Below are positions 35,256 to 48,039 of a DNA stretch of 64,000 bases, in pieces. Position numbers and translations under genes: made by a program. Positions within the stretch are counted from its first letter, which is position 1, and every line of letters begins with the position of its first letter. The DNA comes from Desulfosoma caldarium. Its GTDB lineage: Bacteria > Desulfobacterota > Syntrophobacteria > Syntrophobacterales > DSM-9756. The notes below the pieces were generated by a model that saw only the letters and a program-made list of their open reading frames with translations, did no database searches and was not told the origin of the DNA. The stretch lies in NCBI RefSeq assembly GCF_003751385.1, contig NZ_RJVA01000014.1:62001-126000 (forward strand). The letters run 5' to 3'.

Positions 35256-37726
35256 CAAAGGCTCGACACAGGATCTCGGTCCACGGTGACCTGAACAGAA
35301 GCCAAGAAAGCCTGCTGCGCCGCCTGCTCAAGAAGGCTTTCCACAGCCGTTTGAAGATCCTCGGCCGTCCAGGCTTTCACGTAGAGGTTATACCGGTATC
35401 GCCTTTTCAGTTTCTGAATGGGTGCCGGAGCCGGACCCAGGATGGCCAGAGGAATGCCCTTGGCTTTCAAGGCCGCTTGGACGGCTCGGCCCATGCGCCC
35501 GAGTTCCGCAGCCGCTTGCGCGGTCACGTGCCCATGCGGACCTGTCACCAGCACACGGGCCATGCGTGTAAAGGGCGGATACTGAAGGGTGCGGCGGGAC
35601 GTCAATTCATGTTCGCAAAAATGATCGTAGTCCAAGGTGGCTGCCGCCTGAATGACATGATGGTGCGGATTGTAGGTTTGAAGCACCACACGACCCGGCT
35701 TTTCTCCCCGGCCGGCACGACCTGCCACCTGCATCAGCAGTTGAGCCGTTGTTTCTCCGGAACGAAAATCGCTGATTTGCAGAGAGGTATCCGCATTGAT
35801 GACCCCTACCAGAGTGACGTGCGGAAAGTCATGGCCCTTCGTGATCATCTGGGTCCCCACCAGCACGTGAGCCTTTTGGGATCGAAAGGCCTCCAAGGTC
35901 TGCACCACTTTGGAGGCGCAGGTCATGGTGTCCCGATCCATGCGCAGGGTTTTGACCTGAGGAAAGGTCCGGTGCAGCTCTTCTTCAACGCGTTCGGTGC
36001 CGAAACCAAAAGGCACCATGGACCCCTTGCCGCATGCCGAGCAGAGGCCAGGCACCGCCTCTTCATGGCCGCAATAATGGCACAAGACACGCTCCAAGCT
36101 CTGATGATATGTGAGGCTCACGGCGCAATGAGGGCACTGAAGCACGGCGCCGCAGGAGCGGCACAGGAAAAAGGACGCAAATCCACGGCGGTTCAAGAAC
36201 AGCATGGCCTGGCCGCCGTCCTGAAACGTTTCCTTCAACGCCTGGACCAACTCGGGAGAAAGCACGCGAAAAGGGCCGCGATGGCGTCTCATGTCCACAA
36301 TATGCATGTGCGGCAGCGGACGACCTTCCACCCTTTTACGCAAGGTCACCAAAGTGTAGCGGCCGGTGCGGCCGTGATAAAAGGATTGCAGGGATGGCGT
36401 GGCGGAACCGAGGATGACCGGCACATTTGCGATTCTGGCGCGCATGACCGCCACGTCTCGAGCGTGATAGCGCAGCCGCTCGTCCTGCTTGTAGGACACG
36501 TCGTGTTCTTCATCCACCACGATCAGCCCCACGTTCTTCAGGGGACTCAACACCGCGGAGCGGACTCCCAGCACCACGGAGGCTTGGCCTGACGTGATTT
36601 TTTTCCACTGGTCGTCTCGAACCCCCGAAGCCAATCCACTGTGCCAGACGGACAGGGCCTCTCCAAAACGCGCTCGAAACTGCGCCTCCAACTGGGTGCT
36701 CAGGGCAATTTCGGGAACCAACACCAGAGCCGTGCGCCCCTGATCCACCGTCTCTTGAATAAGCCGCAGATAGATTTCCGTCTTTCCACTTCCCGTAACG
36801 CCGTAAAGGACGAACGGCTTAAAAGTTGGGGACGAGACCGCCTCGATCATCATGGCCACTGCGGCTTGCTGCTCTGGGGTAAGCGTCACCAAAGCACGGG
36901 GTTTCAGATCCTGGGCCAGAGGGGATTCTCTGAGAATGTCCCGTTCCTCCACGCCGATGGCGCCTTCGGCCGCCAGCTTTCGAACCCAATAGGACGCCTG
37001 AGGCACCTGGCGGCGAAGGTCTGCCAGAGGGCATGTGCCGCCGGAGTCCCGAAGCACGGTTAAGAAACGTCGCAGGTGAGCGCTCGCGGCAATGCGCTTT
37101 TCATCGGGAACGCTCCGCAACACGACGATTTTCTGGGTCTTGGTGGAAGGCACCAAGGACGGCCACACATCATGGCGTGAAATCCAGCCAAGGGATTCCA
37201 AGCGCTTCAGGTGGGCCTTCCAGCCCTTAGGTAGGCTTTCCAAATCCTTCGGTCCAAGCTCTCCGGATTCCAGAAACGCCCTTTCCAAAGCGAGACCGCC
37301 GGCGGACTTTCCTTCAGGCCGCCCAACCCCTTGTAGCCCATGGCGCCCCTGTTGGGTCAGGCGATAGTACCTTTCCGGATGGGCAAAATGGCTTGACGGC
37401 AAAACGGCTTCAAGCACCGAAGGTAGGGGATGAAAATAGTAGCGGGACATCCATTGACACAGGCGCATCAAATCTTCGGGAAGAAGCGGCGCTTCATCCA
37501 CCACGAGGCGAATATCCTTGAGGGCCTCCTTGCCAAGATGCGCGGGAAGATGTTCTTCCACCGCCACCACCACGGCCACAGCTTCGCGGTATCCCAAGGG
37601 CACCACAACACGACGGCCCACCAGATTCAGGCCTCGACATGATTCGGGGAGTCGATAGGATAAACATTCGGCCGGGCCTCTCAACACGGCGCACAAAGCA
37701 AAGGACTCGGAATCCTTTGAGTTCAT
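35255..37726 (-). CDS. priA: Primosomal replication protein N' (PriA helicase)
   Basis: 823 residues. An N-terminal 3'-DNA-binding domain (LVGRRVVVPLGYREAVAVVV) and winged helix precede the helicase core: GVTGSGKTEIY (Walker A), VVDEEHD (DEEH box), GSATPSLQSF. The zinc knuckles CRSCGAVLQCPHC, CHYCG and CSACG follow, then motifs GTQMITKGHDF and QVAGRAGRG. It restarts stalled replication forks. The C-terminus (VTVDRDPVSSL) looks complete although an IS relic touches the stop. The start overlaps the M23 peptidase stop (ATGA). Confidence 0.95.
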   Translation of the reverse strand: MNSKDSESFALCAVLRGPAECLSYRLPESCRGLNLVGRRVVVPLGYREAVAVVVAVEEHLPAHLGKEALKDIRLVVDEAPLLPEDLMRLCQWMSRYYFHPLPSVLEAVLPSSHFAHPERYYRLTQQGRHGLQGVGRPEGKSAGGLALERAFLESGELGPKDLESLPKGWKAHLKRLESLGWISRHDVWPSLVPSTKTQKIVVLRSVPDEKRIAASAHLRRFLTVLRDSGGTCPLADLRRQVPQASYWVRKLAAEGAIGVEERDILRESPLAQDLKPRALVTLTPEQQAAVAMMIEAVSSPTFKPFVLYGVTGSGKTEIYLRLIQETVDQGRTALVLVPEIALSTQLEAQFRARFGEALSVWHSGLASGVRDDQWKKITSGQASVVLGVRSAVLSPLKNVGLIVVDEEHDVSYKQDERLRYHARDVAVMRARIANVPVILGSATPSLQSFYHGRTGRYTLVTLRKRVEGRPLPHMHIVDMRRHRGPFRVLSPELVQALKETFQDGGQAMLFLNRRGFASFFLCRSCGAVLQCPHCAVSLTYHQSLERVLCHYCGHEEAVPGLCSACGKGSMVPFGFGTERVEEELHRTFPQVKTLRMDRDTMTCASKVVQTLEAFRSQKAHVLVGTQMITKGHDFPHVTLVGVINADTSLQISDFRSGETTAQLLMQVAGRAGRGEKPGRVVLQTYNPHHHVIQAAATLDYDHFCEHELTSRRTLQYPPFTRMARVLVTGPHGHVTAQAAAELGRMGRAVQAALKAKGIPLAILGPAPAPIQKLKRRYRYNLYVKAWTAEDLQTAVESLLEQAAQQAFLASVQVTVDRDPVSSL

Positions 37727-39069
37727 GGATGGCGGGACTCCCCTGTCCCGTGGAAAGCCACGGCCGTCAAACGCAGTTGGGATTCAAGTTCGCGCCGTTT
37801 TTTCCCAAAGTCCGCCATGAGATTCGCAGGAATGGATCGAGCGTGGGGAAACGCGGTCTTGAGAAAATTCACCGGCTTTCCGTTCTTGTAGAATCGAAAG
37901 TCCAGGTGCGGCCCGGTGGCCAGACCCGAAGAACCCACGTACCCGATGACATCGCCTTGCTTTACGCGGGCACCCTTTTTGAGCCCCTTGGCGAAGGCGG
38001 ACAAATGGCCGTAGGAGGTTCTGTAGACACCGTTGTGCTGGATTTCCACGTAACGACCAAAACCGCCGTTCCACCCCATCTTAATCACCTTCCCGTCGCC
38101 TATGGCACTAACCGGTGTGCCGGCGGGAGCAGCGTAATCGATGCCCAGGTGAGGCCTGAAAATTTTTAGCACCGGATGCAGTCGGCGATAGGTAAATGTG
38201 GAACTGATCCGCCGGTAACTCAAAGGAGCCTTCAAAAACATTTTCCGCAGGGACCGCCCCCGGGCATCAAAGTAATCTCGAAAACCGTCCGGAAATTCAT
38301 ACAAATAGGCCTCGTACGTCTGCCCCGAGACGTTCATTCGAGCCGCTTGAATGGGGCCCGCCTTGATGAGTCGGCCGTTGCCCACGGTGATCTCGTAAAG
38401 GACGGCAAAGCGATCCCCGGGACGCAAATCGGATGTGAAATCGATGTCGTAGGCAAAGAGGTCCGCCAGATCCATGATCAGTTTGGCGGGCATGCCCTGG
38501 TCCACACAGGAACTGTACAGATTGTCTTGAATGGTTCCCAAAGCAGTTTCGGTAAGCGTAAAAGCCGGGGGTGTTTCGATGCGACAGACCCACGCATCCC
38601 CTTGTTTTAAAAAAAGGCGCCGTTCTCCTCCTTCGCCCTGTATCTCCAACCGCACAGGATCCTGGGTGCCCCGCACCAGATCGATTTCCAAAAGATCGCC
38701 AACCTTGAGATCTTCCGGGCGACACAGTGCAAGAGATTCCTTGTGCCACGCTCCTAGATTCTGCGCTGAAACGCCCAAATCATGAAGGATTTTACTCAAG
38801 CTGTCCCCCGATTGAACCGTATACATTTTTCTTTCCAGGCGATTCCAGTGCTGCAATTCCAGAAAGAAAACATCCTCATAGACCGTTTGCGGAGGTGATG
38901 AGGAAACTATCTCTTCCGCCTTCCCACGGATGGCCTTCAGCTTGTCGCCGTTCCCAGCGGGCGGATTGAGATTTCGCCACGTGGATAGTCCCACTAAAAG
39001 ACCCAACACCCCAATACCAAGCCATCGAAAAAACCATCGCCGCCTCTTAGGTGGGTCGTACAATCTCAT
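37723..39069 (-). CDS. M23-family murein peptidase with LysM-like/OapA region
   Basis: 448 residues. An N-terminal transmembrane helix (about 13-32) anchors it in the membrane. A LysM/OapA-like segment (YTVQSGDSLSKILHDLGVS) precedes a beta-rich middle. The C-terminal M23 domain has the zinc-ligand motif HLGIDYAAPAGTPV, GRYVEIQHNG and GPHLDFRF. The last motif is normally HLH; here the second His is Asp, as I note in findings. Predicted to trim peptidoglycan cross-links in the periplasm. Overlaps priA by four bases. Confidence 0.9.
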   Translation of the reverse strand: MRLYDPPKRRRWFFRWLGIGVLGLLVGLSTWRNLNPPAGNGDKLKAIRGKAEEIVSSSPPQTVYEDVFFLELQHWNRLERKMYTVQSGDSLSKILHDLGVSAQNLGAWHKESLALCRPEDLKVGDLLEIDLVRGTQDPVRLEIQGEGGERRLFLKQGDAWVCRIETPPAFTLTETALGTIQDNLYSSCVDQGMPAKLIMDLADLFAYDIDFTSDLRPGDRFAVLYEITVGNGRLIKAGPIQAARMNVSGQTYEAYLYEFPDGFRDYFDARGRSLRKMFLKAPLSYRRISSTFTYRRLHPVLKIFRPHLGIDYAAPAGTPVSAIGDGKVIKMGWNGGFGRYVEIQHNGVYRTSYGHLSAFAKGLKKGARVKQGDVIGYVGSSGLATGPHLDFRFYKNGKPVNFLKTAFPHARSIPANLMADFGKKRRELESQLRLTAVAFHGTGESRHP

Positions 39070-39486
39070 TGTTTCTCCACAAAAACCGCAAGAAACCGTT
39101 CCAGAGACCAGGAAAAAACCTGCCCCATCAGATCATCCTAGCGCCTAGAACCTAGCATACCCGCAAAGAACCGGTCAAAGCAAAGCCAAGGCCTTCGCCC
39201 TTGGCTTCGCACGACGCTTTCACTAACCCATTGTTGTTCTTATGTTATCTTTTCAAATGTGAGCCACCGCCTTCGGGGCAGGGGTGGGCTGGTGAAAAAA
39301 AACTTGATTTCATGCGCCCTTTCGGCGATTTCTGGGTTGCCAAGGGCCTTTCGCTTAGTATAGTTGCTGTACGCATCGTGAACCGTCAGCCCTTGATAAT
39401 TGCGCATCTGTCCTCGTTCCAATGCTTCCTTTTGGTGTGTTGTCAAGAGTGGGGGCAGGCTTTAACGATAAACAGAGGAGGAGAGT
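39070..39486. other. Intergenic region between divergent M23 and HU genes
   Basis: About 417 bases. Open frames here are short and poor. It must carry divergent promoters for the M23/priA genes and hup, but no confident -35/-10 was identified. Confidence 0.5.
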
Positions 39487-39759
39487 ATGACGAAGGCGGA
39501 TCTCATTTCCAGAATGGCCGACGAAGCGGGCATCACCAAGGCCGCGGCAGAAAAGGCGTTGAACAGTTTCCTGAACGCTGTGGCCGACAGTTTGGCCAAA
39601 GGGGACAAGGTGACCCTGGTGGGCTTTGGCACCTTCAGTGTCGCCGAAAGGGCTGAGAGGGAAGGGCGTAATCCGCGCACGGGCGAAACGATCACCATTG
39701 CGGCGAGCAAGACCATCAAATTCAAAGCGGGAAGTAAGCTCAAAGAAGCTTTGTCGTAA
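39487..39759 (+). CDS. hup: DNA-binding protein HU
   Basis: 90 residues, normal HU size, after an excellent AGAGGAGGAGAG site. [20 protein letters not shown], then [20 protein letters not shown] with the DNA-intercalating arm [10 protein letters not shown], and [11 protein letters not shown]. It bends and compacts DNA as a dimer. HU rather than IHF because the arm and length match. A strong terminator follows. Confidence 0.96.
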   Translation: MTKADLISRMADEAGITKAAAEKALNSFLNAVADSLAKGDKVTLVGFGTFSVAERAEREGRNPRTGETITIAASKTIKFKAGSKLKEALS

Positions 39760-39822
39760 CCCCTGGCTCTGTCATGAAATTCCCTGTTCCGGGTCTTCCG
39801 GGGCAGATTTCAGGGGCCGGAT

Positions 39823-39867
39823 GAGAAAAAACCCGGCGCGTGCCTTTTGATGGCCGGGTTTTTTCTC
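39823..39867 (+). terminator. Strong rho-independent terminator after hup
   Basis: A perfect 15-bp stem (GAGAAAAAACCCGGC with complement at 39853-39867) whose right arm includes six Ts. It reads as a terminator in both directions. Confidence 0.85.
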
Positions 39868-39903
39868 GGTCTTTCTGAACACTCGACACCTTTTGTACAC
39901 CCC

Positions 39904-40629
39904 ATGGTAAAACCCGTATCCAAAGCCCTCATCGAACCCGCTCGATCCCGCAAAGACACTCCTTTACCTGCCCACGCCTTTTTGGTGTTCACCCAGCAGG
40001 ACATGGGCCTCATGCGAGCCCAATGGCCTGAAACGCAGCCGCGACCGCGTCTCTTCTTGAGCGACGTTGTGGTGGCCGAGGACCACGCGGCGGGTGTGGT
40101 TCTTGTGGGTCCCATGATCGGAGCCCCTCAGGCGGTTATGGTTCTTGAAAAGATCATTGTGCTGGGCGTGCGCCGCGTCGTGGCTTTGGGATGGTGCGGT
40201 TCCCTACAGCCTCACGTGTCCGTCGGCGATGTGGTTTTGCCTACGTCCGCGTATTCGGAAGAAGGAACCTCGTCCCACTATCCACTTTCCACTCCTGCCA
40301 CTCCATCTCCGGCTTTACTGCAGCAACTGCAAACACTGCTTCAGAAAGACAAGGCTTTCAGGGTGCACAAGGGGTCCGTGTGGTCCACGGACGCCCCTTA
40401 TCGAGAAACTAAGGAAAAAGTCTTTTTATATCAGCAAAAGGGTGCCCTCGGCGTGGACATGGAAATGTCCGCTTTGCTCACGGTGGCGGCCTTTCGAGGC
40501 ATCGATTTGGCGGGGGTTCTGGTGGTTTCCGACGATCTTTCCCGGCTTCGATGGCGGCACGGGTTTCGAGACCCTCGGTTTCAAGAAACGCGAAAACGTG
40601 TGCCCGCACTTTTACGGCACCTATTTTGA
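39904..40629 (+). CDS. Nucleoside phosphorylase family protein
   Basis: 241 residues from the ATG at 39904, preferred because an earlier in-frame ATG (39847) lies inside the hup terminator. No strong ribosome site is seen. GWCGSLQPHVSVGDVVLP and VDMEMSALLTVAAFRGIDL are the phosphate/ribose-binding blocks of the PNP/UDP family; the M-E-M pair and the later SDDL aspartate are the nucleoside contacts. Substrate (purine, uridine or MTA) cannot be assigned. It splits nucleosides by phosphorolysis. Confidence 0.85.
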   Translation: MVKPVSKALIEPARSRKDTPLPAHAFLVFTQQDMGLMRAQWPETQPRPRLFLSDVVVAEDHAAGVVLVGPMIGAPQAVMVLEKIIVLGVRRVVALGWCGSLQPHVSVGDVVLPTSAYSEEGTSSHYPLSTPATPSPALLQQLQTLLQKDKAFRVHKGSVWSTDAPYRETKEKVFLYQQKGALGVDMEMSALLTVAAFRGIDLAGVLVVSDDLSRLRWRHGFRDPRFQETRKRVPALLRHLF

Positions 40630-40734
40630 TGACTAGTCCCCGCACCGGAACACTTGCTCCCGCTTGAACATTGCGTGTATTTTTTCTAGGAATACAGCTC
40701 TCTTTCTCGGTTGAGCGCTCAAGGAGGAAGCTTC

Positions 40735-43826
<3,092 letters not shown>

Positions 43827-43850
43827 CGACGGGAACGGAAAGGACAAGGG

Positions 43851-44135
43851 ATGGAAAAGAAACGCGTTCATGTGTGGATTTCCGGCCGAGTGCAAGGGGT
43901 TTTTTTCAGAGCGTACACCCAGGAAGCCGCCAGAAACCACGGGGTTACCGGATGGGTTCGCAATGTCCCCGACGGTCGAGTGGAAGCGGTTTTCGAAGGC
44001 GACGCGTCTGCTGTGGAGGCCATGGTCCAGTGGTGCCATCGAGGAAGTCCTCTGAGCCGGGTCGATGGCGTGGAGGTTCACGAAGAACCGTATCAGGGTG
44101 AATTCGCTGATTTCGGCGTGCGCTCATGGAGATGA
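43851..44135 (+). CDS. acyP: Acylphosphatase
   Basis: 94 residues. VHVWISGRVQGVFFRAYTQ contains the active Arg and GWVRNVPDGRVEAVFEG the active Asn. It hydrolyses acyl phosphates. Twenty-four bases after ligA and four bases before the next gene, so probably co-transcribed with both. Confidence 0.94.
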   Translation: MEKKRVHVWISGRVQGVFFRAYTQEAARNHGVTGWVRNVPDGRVEAVFEGDASAVEAMVQWCHRGSPLSRVDGVEVHEEPYQGEFADFGVRSWR

Positions 44136-44139
44136 ACCC

Positions 44140-44472
44140 ATGAACGACACATGGCAAAAGGTCTTGGGCTTTCTTAAGGAATACAACATGACCAAGGTCG
44201 GCGAAACCTTGCGAAGTGTAGACTGGAACGCGGTGCTGCATGAACCGCTGTTTTGGGTGGCCGTCATCGCCTTTCTCGGCTGGATTCTCTGGAAAAAGGC
44301 CCTACGCACCCTTCTTGTGGCCTGTTCCCTGGTCGCCTTTGTCTTCCTCTTGCACTACACTCTGCCCCCTTCAGGAGAAGCCCTCACGCTGGATAAGCTT
44401 CTACCCTTTGCGGGAGGATGTCTGGGATTGCTGGCCGTCAACGTCTATTTTTTGATCATTCGAAGCGGCTAA
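44140..44472 (+). CDS. Small integral membrane protein
   Basis: 110 residues from the ATG at 44140. Three hydrophobic segments, at about 36-53, 56-72 and 90-106, follow a polar N-terminus (NDTWQKVLGFLKEYNMTKVG). No family is recognised. It is translationally close to acyP and converges on tilS, whose stop codon overlaps its own by four bases. Confidence 0.75.
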   Translation: MNDTWQKVLGFLKEYNMTKVGETLRSVDWNAVLHEPLFWVAVIAFLGWILWKKALRTLLVACSLVAFVFLLHYTLPPSGEALTLDKLLPFAGGCLGLLAVNVYFLIIRSG

Positions 44473-45914
44473 CCCAAAGGCCGCCAACGCATTTTGAGAA
44501 TTCTTTGGGTGTGATGGGTGACCTTGACTCGATCGTCCAGACGATAACCGACGACCCAACAGATTTTTTCCTGATCGCACAACAGCGGCACACGGGCGCG
44601 AAGGCGACGAGGCACTTTAGCGTCCGTGAAAAAGTCCTGCAGTTTTTTTGATCCTCGAGCGCCCAAAGGGCGAAAGCGATCTCCGGGCTTAAAGGATCGC
44701 ACCACAAGAGGCCAGCGCAGGCTCTCAGCGTCCATTAGGGCCATCAAAAGATCTGCCCGGTGCTTTTCCCTCAAGAGAAGCAACCCACTTTCCACAGTGT
44801 TTAGCGAATCATGCAAGGTCTCGATCCAAATTTCTGCACCAAAATCCGTCAGGAGGTATCGGCCGGGAACGGAAAATTCATGGGGCCTTAAGGGAGGTTT
44901 TTCGGCCACACGGGTTGTAAGCACAAGGGCTGTCCCTTCGCGCACGGCTCGAATGCCTCGAGGGAGTCTCAGTTCACGGCCGGATGAAGAGCGCCGCAGT
45001 AAGCCTTCCAAGGATTGCCAATGCACGGCAAAGATCCCGAATGAACAACCCATCTTTTCCAAAGCCCTTCGAAACACCCTGAGCGACAAAGCTTCATGCA
45101 GGGCCCTCATGCTCGGCACATCCAGCACCACAGTATGCGCCGCTTCAGAACGTACCACAGCGTCCCAGACCTGGTTTACCTGTTCGTTCCAGAAGTTTTC
45201 TTCCAGAGCGGCCAAGTCGGCGTGGCGGCACAGAACATTTCGAATCTTTGGGTGAAAAATCTGCTCCAGGAGCGGAAAAACCTCGTGTCGAAGACGATTC
45301 CTTTGGCAGAAGCCTTCCCGATTCGTGGCATCCTCTCGAAATGCCAATCGCCGGGCCTTCAGGTAGCCGAAGATATCCTCACGATGCGCCCACAAGAGAG
45401 GGCGCAGCAGCCCTTCCCCCGTTTCCGGCCGCATGCCTTGCATGCCCGAAGGCCCCGTGCCGCGCCATAGACGCAGGAGGATTTCTTCGGCTTGATCGTC
45501 CGCCGTATGGCCCACGGCAATCCTTTCCACTTCGCCACGGCGCACAAGGTCTAGAAAGAAATCCCGGCGGCATTGGCGCGCCGCCATTTCCAAGGAAACT
45601 TTTCTTTCCCTTTGAACTCGCCGCACATCCCCACAACCCACCACAACCTCCAAGCCGAGGTGCGAGGCACACTTTTCGACAAAACGGCGATCGGCCGTGG
45701 ACTCTTCGCCGCGAAGTCGATGATCGAAGTGGATGACCTTGAGGGTGCGATAGCCTAGGTGAGGTTTCAGCGAACACAGGACGTTCAACAGCGCCACGGA
45801 ATCCGGCCCTCCGGACACGGCAGCGCCCAGAGTCTTTTCGGAAACCACCACGTGATGGTGCTGCAGGAATTGCAAAGTGCGGCGTTCAAAGGAATCAAGG
45901 CGGCGTGGCGTCAC
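44469..45914 (-). CDS. tilS: tRNA(Ile)-lysidine synthetase
   Basis: 481 residues from a GTG at 45914 that overlaps the upstream stop (GTGA); an upstream ATG at 46016 would overlap that gene by 100 bases. PP-loop SGGPDSVALL, then HFDHRLRGEESTADRRFV and GHTADDQAEEILLRLWRGTG match TilS, and C-terminal substrate-binding sequence (FRPLGARGSKKLQDFFTDAKVP) is present. It converts C34 of tRNA-Ile(CAU) to lysidine. Confidence 0.92.
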   Translation of the reverse strand: MTPRRLDSFERRTLQFLQHHHVVVSEKTLGAAVSGGPDSVALLNVLCSLKPHLGYRTLKVIHFDHRLRGEESTADRRFVEKCASHLGLEVVVGCGDVRRVQRERKVSLEMAARQCRRDFFLDLVRRGEVERIAVGHTADDQAEEILLRLWRGTGPSGMQGMRPETGEGLLRPLLWAHREDIFGYLKARRLAFREDATNREGFCQRNRLRHEVFPLLEQIFHPKIRNVLCRHADLAALEENFWNEQVNQVWDAVVRSEAAHTVVLDVPSMRALHEALSLRVFRRALEKMGCSFGIFAVHWQSLEGLLRRSSSGRELRLPRGIRAVREGTALVLTTRVAEKPPLRPHEFSVPGRYLLTDFGAEIWIETLHDSLNTVESGLLLLREKHRADLLMALMDAESLRWPLVVRSFKPGDRFRPLGARGSKKLQDFFTDAKVPRRLRARVPLLCDQEKICWVVGYRLDDRVKVTHHTQRILKMRWRPLG

Positions 45915-46729
45915 GTGTTGCAATCGGGTACCGTGGCCTGCGGCAGAGCCTCCTGAGGCACCGACCTGGAAGAGCTTTCTGGCGTCACGTCCAGGAGCGG
46001 CACCGCATCTTTCCACTTCTTGCCTCGCACAAGAAGCTTGCCATCTCGGTTGAGCACCGTATTGTCTTCAAGAATGACCAGGCCGTATTTTTCGGCTACC
46101 TGTGATTTGTAGTGGTATTCCATGGATCGTTTCCGCAGCTTGTAATTCAAGAGGAGAAAGACCAGAGCGAAGAAACATGCCGCAGCCAGGAGAGCACCCC
46201 CAACCATCAGCCCCAACCGCACGGTGTGCTCCCCAATTTCGCCGATCACTCGAAGCACCACATCCAGATGGTACACAATCCCGATGGCGGCCGCCAGCAG
46301 CACGAGAAGCCCCAAGTAGGGAAGCTTTTCCATCCAAGCCACCAGGGTGACCAATTTGTAAATTTTTCCGTCTTCCAAGCCGGCGTGCATTCCATCCTTG
46401 TCGCTGGGGTTCGATTCGTGCGCCGCATTGTGAACGGCAAAATAGCGATTGAACCCCGCCACAATAGTTCCCAAAAGAAAGGTCACGGCCACCGGTACAA
46501 GAAACGCTAAGAGAAAGTAGACCTTCCACGGGAAATGCCGCTCCACCGGACCGAAACGGTCGTAGCCATCGGTTCCCAGCTGATAGAACCAGCAGCCCAG
46601 GAAAATGGCGACCTCAAGCCATGCAAGAAAGATGAGGTACTTGCGGAAGAGCTCTTTGCGTTCCGCATCGTCAAACAAGGCGGCTACGCCGCTCAGGTTC
46701 TTTTTGACCTTTTGTTCTGCTGCATCCAT
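45911..46729 (-). CDS. Multi-pass membrane protein of unknown function
   Basis: 272 residues from the ATG at 46729. Four strong hydrophobic segments (LIFLAWLEVAIFLGCWFYQL; VYFLLAFLVPVAVTFLLGTI; YLGLLVLLAAAIGIVYHLDV; GLMVGGALLAAACFFALVFL). A soluble tail follows with SQVAEKYGLVILEDNTVLNR. Similar layout is seen in Desulfobacterota proteins of unknown role. Coupled to tilS through a GTGA overlap. Confidence 0.7.
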   Translation of the reverse strand: MDAAEQKVKKNLSGVAALFDDAERKELFRKYLIFLAWLEVAIFLGCWFYQLGTDGYDRFGPVERHFPWKVYFLLAFLVPVAVTFLLGTIVAGFNRYFAVHNAAHESNPSDKDGMHAGLEDGKIYKLVTLVAWMEKLPYLGLLVLLAAAIGIVYHLDVVLRVIGEIGEHTVRLGLMVGGALLAAACFFALVFLLLNYKLRKRSMEYHYKSQVAEKYGLVILEDNTVLNRDGKLLVRGKKWKDAVPLLDVTPESSSRSVPQEALPQATVPDCNT

Positions 46730-47133
46730 GACAAACGCCCACGTTGAAGTCCATGCCACACCGTCTGATGCCCCATTGCGGCACCTTACCAAAAGCCGCT
46801 TCCTGTGGTCAACCTGGAAACCCTCAGGGTTCGGCGCTGGCCTCCCTAAGCCATTGTCTTATTTCTTTCGCGCTCGAAAAAACCTGTGCTAAAAAAAGCG
46901 CCTCTGGGTCCCTGTAGGAACGGCGAAAGCCGCGATCAAGGCAAACGGCACTGCCATAGGCGTGCGGTCACCTCAAGCCAATCGCGCCTCGCGGGGCTCC
47001 TCGACAAAAAACGGCCCTAAGCAGAGGGTCACTTCACCCTTGAGGGGCAGTGAAAAGGCTACCTGGACCGCTAACAAATGGCGTCGTCGCCCGAGGCAAC
47101 GCGCGCCATCTGTCACGAACAAAGGAGTATTCC
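46730..47133. other. Intergenic region before purC
   Basis: About 400 bases between divergent genes. Several GC-rich stretches can pair but no riboswitch or PurR-like site is evident. Confidence 0.45.
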
Positions 47134-48033
47134 ATGCAGGCGCCGCCACTTTTTGCGACGCACTTTCCATCCCTCAAGCTCAAATCTCGAGGCAAAGTCC
47201 GCGACATCTACGACCTGGACGATTCTTTGCTCATTGTGGCCACAGACCGCATTTCCGCCTTTGACGTGGTCATGCGCACACCCATTCCGGACAAGGGCAC
47301 CATTCTCACCCAGCTGTCTCTTTTCTGGTTCGATTTTCTGAGGGACACGGTAGAAAATCACCTCATTGACACCAACGTCGCCGCCTTTCCCGCTTCCTGT
47401 GCGCCCTATGCCGAAACCCTCTCGGGCCGATCCATGTGGGTCCGCAAAGCCAAACCTCTTCCCGTGGAATGCATTGTTCGAGGATACCTGGTGGGTTCCG
47501 GCTGGAAGGATTACCAAAAAACCGGATCGGTATGCGGCATTGCCCTGCCCAAAGGCCTTCGGCTGGCCGAAAGGCTGCCTGAACCCATTTTCACGCCGTC
47601 CACCAAATCGGAACGGGGCGCTCACGATGAAAACATTTCCTATGAAGAAATGGCTCATCGTATCGGAAACGAGCTGGCGGCGCGCGTGCGGGACGTGACC
47701 CTGACCATCTACGAAAAGGCGGCTGCCTACGCCTTGAGCAAGGGCATTATATTGGCGGACACCAAACTGGAATTCGGCCTTGTCGACGGCCGCTTGATTC
47801 TTATCGACGAGGTTCTGACCCCGGATTCTAGCCGATTCTGGCCAGCGGATCGATACCGCATTGGATCCAATCCTGAAAGTTTCGACAAACAATACCTTCG
47901 CGACTATCTGGTGGATATCGGATGGAACCCCGAACAACCGGCGCCGGAACTGCCCCAGGTCGTGGTGCACAACACGCGAACCCGGTACCTGGAAGCTTTA
48001 GAACGACTCACAGGGCGCGGTCTCAACTTGTAA
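47134..48033 (+). CDS. purC: Phosphoribosylaminoimidazole-succinocarboxamide synthase
   Basis: 299 residues from the ATG at 47134, after [61 protein letters not shown] and [12 protein letters not shown] are the SAICAR synthase blocks. It joins CAIR and aspartate in purine synthesis. The long (about 300-residue) form is the one found in fungi and many bacteria. The next gene begins six bases downstream. Confidence 0.95.
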   Translation: MQAPPLFATHFPSLKLKSRGKVRDIYDLDDSLLIVATDRISAFDVVMRTPIPDKGTILTQLSLFWFDFLRDTVENHLIDTNVAAFPASCAPYAETLSGRSMWVRKAKPLPVECIVRGYLVGSGWKDYQKTGSVCGIALPKGLRLAERLPEPIFTPSTKSERGAHDENISYEEMAHRIGNELAARVRDVTLTIYEKAAAYALSKGIILADTKLEFGLVDGRLILIDEVLTPDSSRFWPADRYRIGSNPESFDKQYLRDYLVDIGWNPEQPAPELPQVVVHNTRTRYLEALERLTGRGLNL

Positions 48034-48039
48034 GGATTT

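Noticed and set aside
35249-36592. 447-codon plus-strand frame over priA
   Set aside because: Exact antisense of priA, whose helicase motifs are unmistakable.
46793-47133. tRNA or riboswitch before purC
   Set aside because: No cloverleaf or T-loop sequence found, and no purine riboswitch core.
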